Positions 5,800 through 6,043 of a stretch of DNA of 6,043 nt are shown one piece after another. The notes below the pieces were generated by a model. It worked only from the letters and a program-made list of their open reading frames with translations, ran no database searches and had not been told where the DNA came from. The DNA is taken from positions 1-6,043 of the forward strand of contig JAICSB010000213.1 in assembly GCA_025937115.1 (NCBI GenBank), written 5' to 3'. A program made the translations under genes and the position numbers. Each line of letters opens with the position of its first letter. Within the stretch, counting starts at the first letter, position 1. Source of the DNA: Pseudonocardiaceae bacterium. GTDB taxonomy: Bacteria > Actinomycetota > Actinomycetes > Mycobacteriales > Pseudonocardiaceae.

Positions 5800-5804
5800 C
5801 GCCG
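5790..5804. terminator. Short hairpin at the meeting point of two convergent genes
   Basis: CGGCG (5790-5794) and CGCCG (5800-5804) form a 5-bp stem with a 5-base loop over the ligase stop codon. It sits 10 bases from the stop of the opposing hydrolase gene. The stem is GC-only but short and has no T-run, so it is a weak candidate for a shared terminator. Confidence 0.22.
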
Positions 5805-5813
5805 TTCGTCGCT

Positions 5814-6043
5814 CTACTCACCCATCGGGAAGGTGTCTGAGGTGTGCACGGCTGGATCGTCGGGGGGCACGATCGGCAGCAGCACCGAGGACGGATGAGC
5901 GGGATCGTGGTAGATCGTCTGGTTGGCCGCCTGCCAGGTTGTGTCGGTGCCGAAGGGCTGACCGGTGTTCGGGTTGGGCGCGAACTGCGGGAAGTCGCTG
6001 CTGGAGATCTCCAGCCGGATCCGGCTCCCGGCAGGGAACAGGT
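5814..6043 (-). CDS. CocE/NonD-family (X-Pro dipeptidyl-peptidase-like) hydrolase, C-terminal end only
   Basis: The last 75 codons of a gene that continues past the right edge; the stop codon TAG is read on the - strand at 5816-5814. The visible peptide begins LFPAGSRIRLEISSSDFPQF. It continues with APNPNTGQPFG, then NQTIYHDPAHPSSVLLPIVP, and ends DTFPMGE. This is the jelly-roll C-terminal domain (PepX_C type) of CocE/NonD serine hydrolases: the G-S-x-I-R-L-E-I-S-S-S-D-F-P strand, the NPNTG turn and the YHDP-x-HPS-x-L-x-LP-I strand are characteristic. The catalytic alpha/beta-hydrolase domain lies outside the window, so activity and substrate cannot be judged. The family includes cocaine esterase, alpha-amino-acid ester hydrolases and X-Pro peptidases. 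The gene converges on the ligase gene with 14 bp between stop codons. Confidence 0.88.
   Translation of the reverse strand, partial: LFPAGSRIRLEISSSDFPQFAPNPNTGQPFGTDTTWQAANQTIYHDPAHPSSVLLPIVPPDDPAVHTSDTFPMGE

Noticed and set aside
1..6043. CRISPR array, tRNA/rRNA gene, insertion sequence or phage genes
   Set aside because: Read for regularly spaced repeats, cloverleaf features, transposase motifs and terminal repeats; none was seen.

Overview
The window looks like chromosomal DNA from a high-GC actinobacterium, most likely Mycobacterium or a close relative. The strongest pointer is a complete gene for the bacterial proteasome activator Bpa/PafE, which ends in the proteasome-docking tail GQYL. 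Bpa is found in actinobacteria that carry a 20S proteasome. The PIG3-type oxidoreductase, the GCS2 carboxylate-amine ligase, the CocE-type hydrolase and the strong G/C codon bias fit this assignment. Species cannot be fixed from the sequence alone.

Layout. (1) Positions 1-1308 hold the C-terminal half of leucyl-tRNA synthetase (leuS, + strand), cut by the window edge. (2) Positions 1309-2400 look like an accessory insert. A decayed 3' end of a lasso-peptide B2-type (transglutaminase-like) maturation protease is followed by a hicA-hicB toxin-antitoxin pair with its own promoter. Two hairpins close the segment. (3) A GNAT acetyltransferase gene (- strand, 2401-3051) faces hicB. It diverges, across only 42 bp, from a quinone oxidoreductase gene (+, 3094-4068). 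(4) bpa (+, 4098-4634) follows the oxidoreductase after 29 bp with its own ribosome binding site, so the two may be co-transcribed. (5) A GCS2/YbdK-type carboxylate-amine ligase gene (+, 4699-5799) meets the 3' end of a CocE/NonD-type hydrolase gene (-, 5814 to the right edge) tail to tail.

How the genes relate. Most are independent housekeeping or accessory functions: translation (leuS), proteasomal protein turnover (bpa), redox and acyl-transfer enzymes, and a self-contained toxin-antitoxin module. I see no new multi-gene system that I can defend. The most interesting items are the lasso-peptide protease remnant beside leuS, the promoter geometry suggesting a (near-)leaderless hicA transcript, a similar geometry at the oxidoreductase gene, and a bpa neighbourhood that differs from the one I recall in M. 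tuberculosis.
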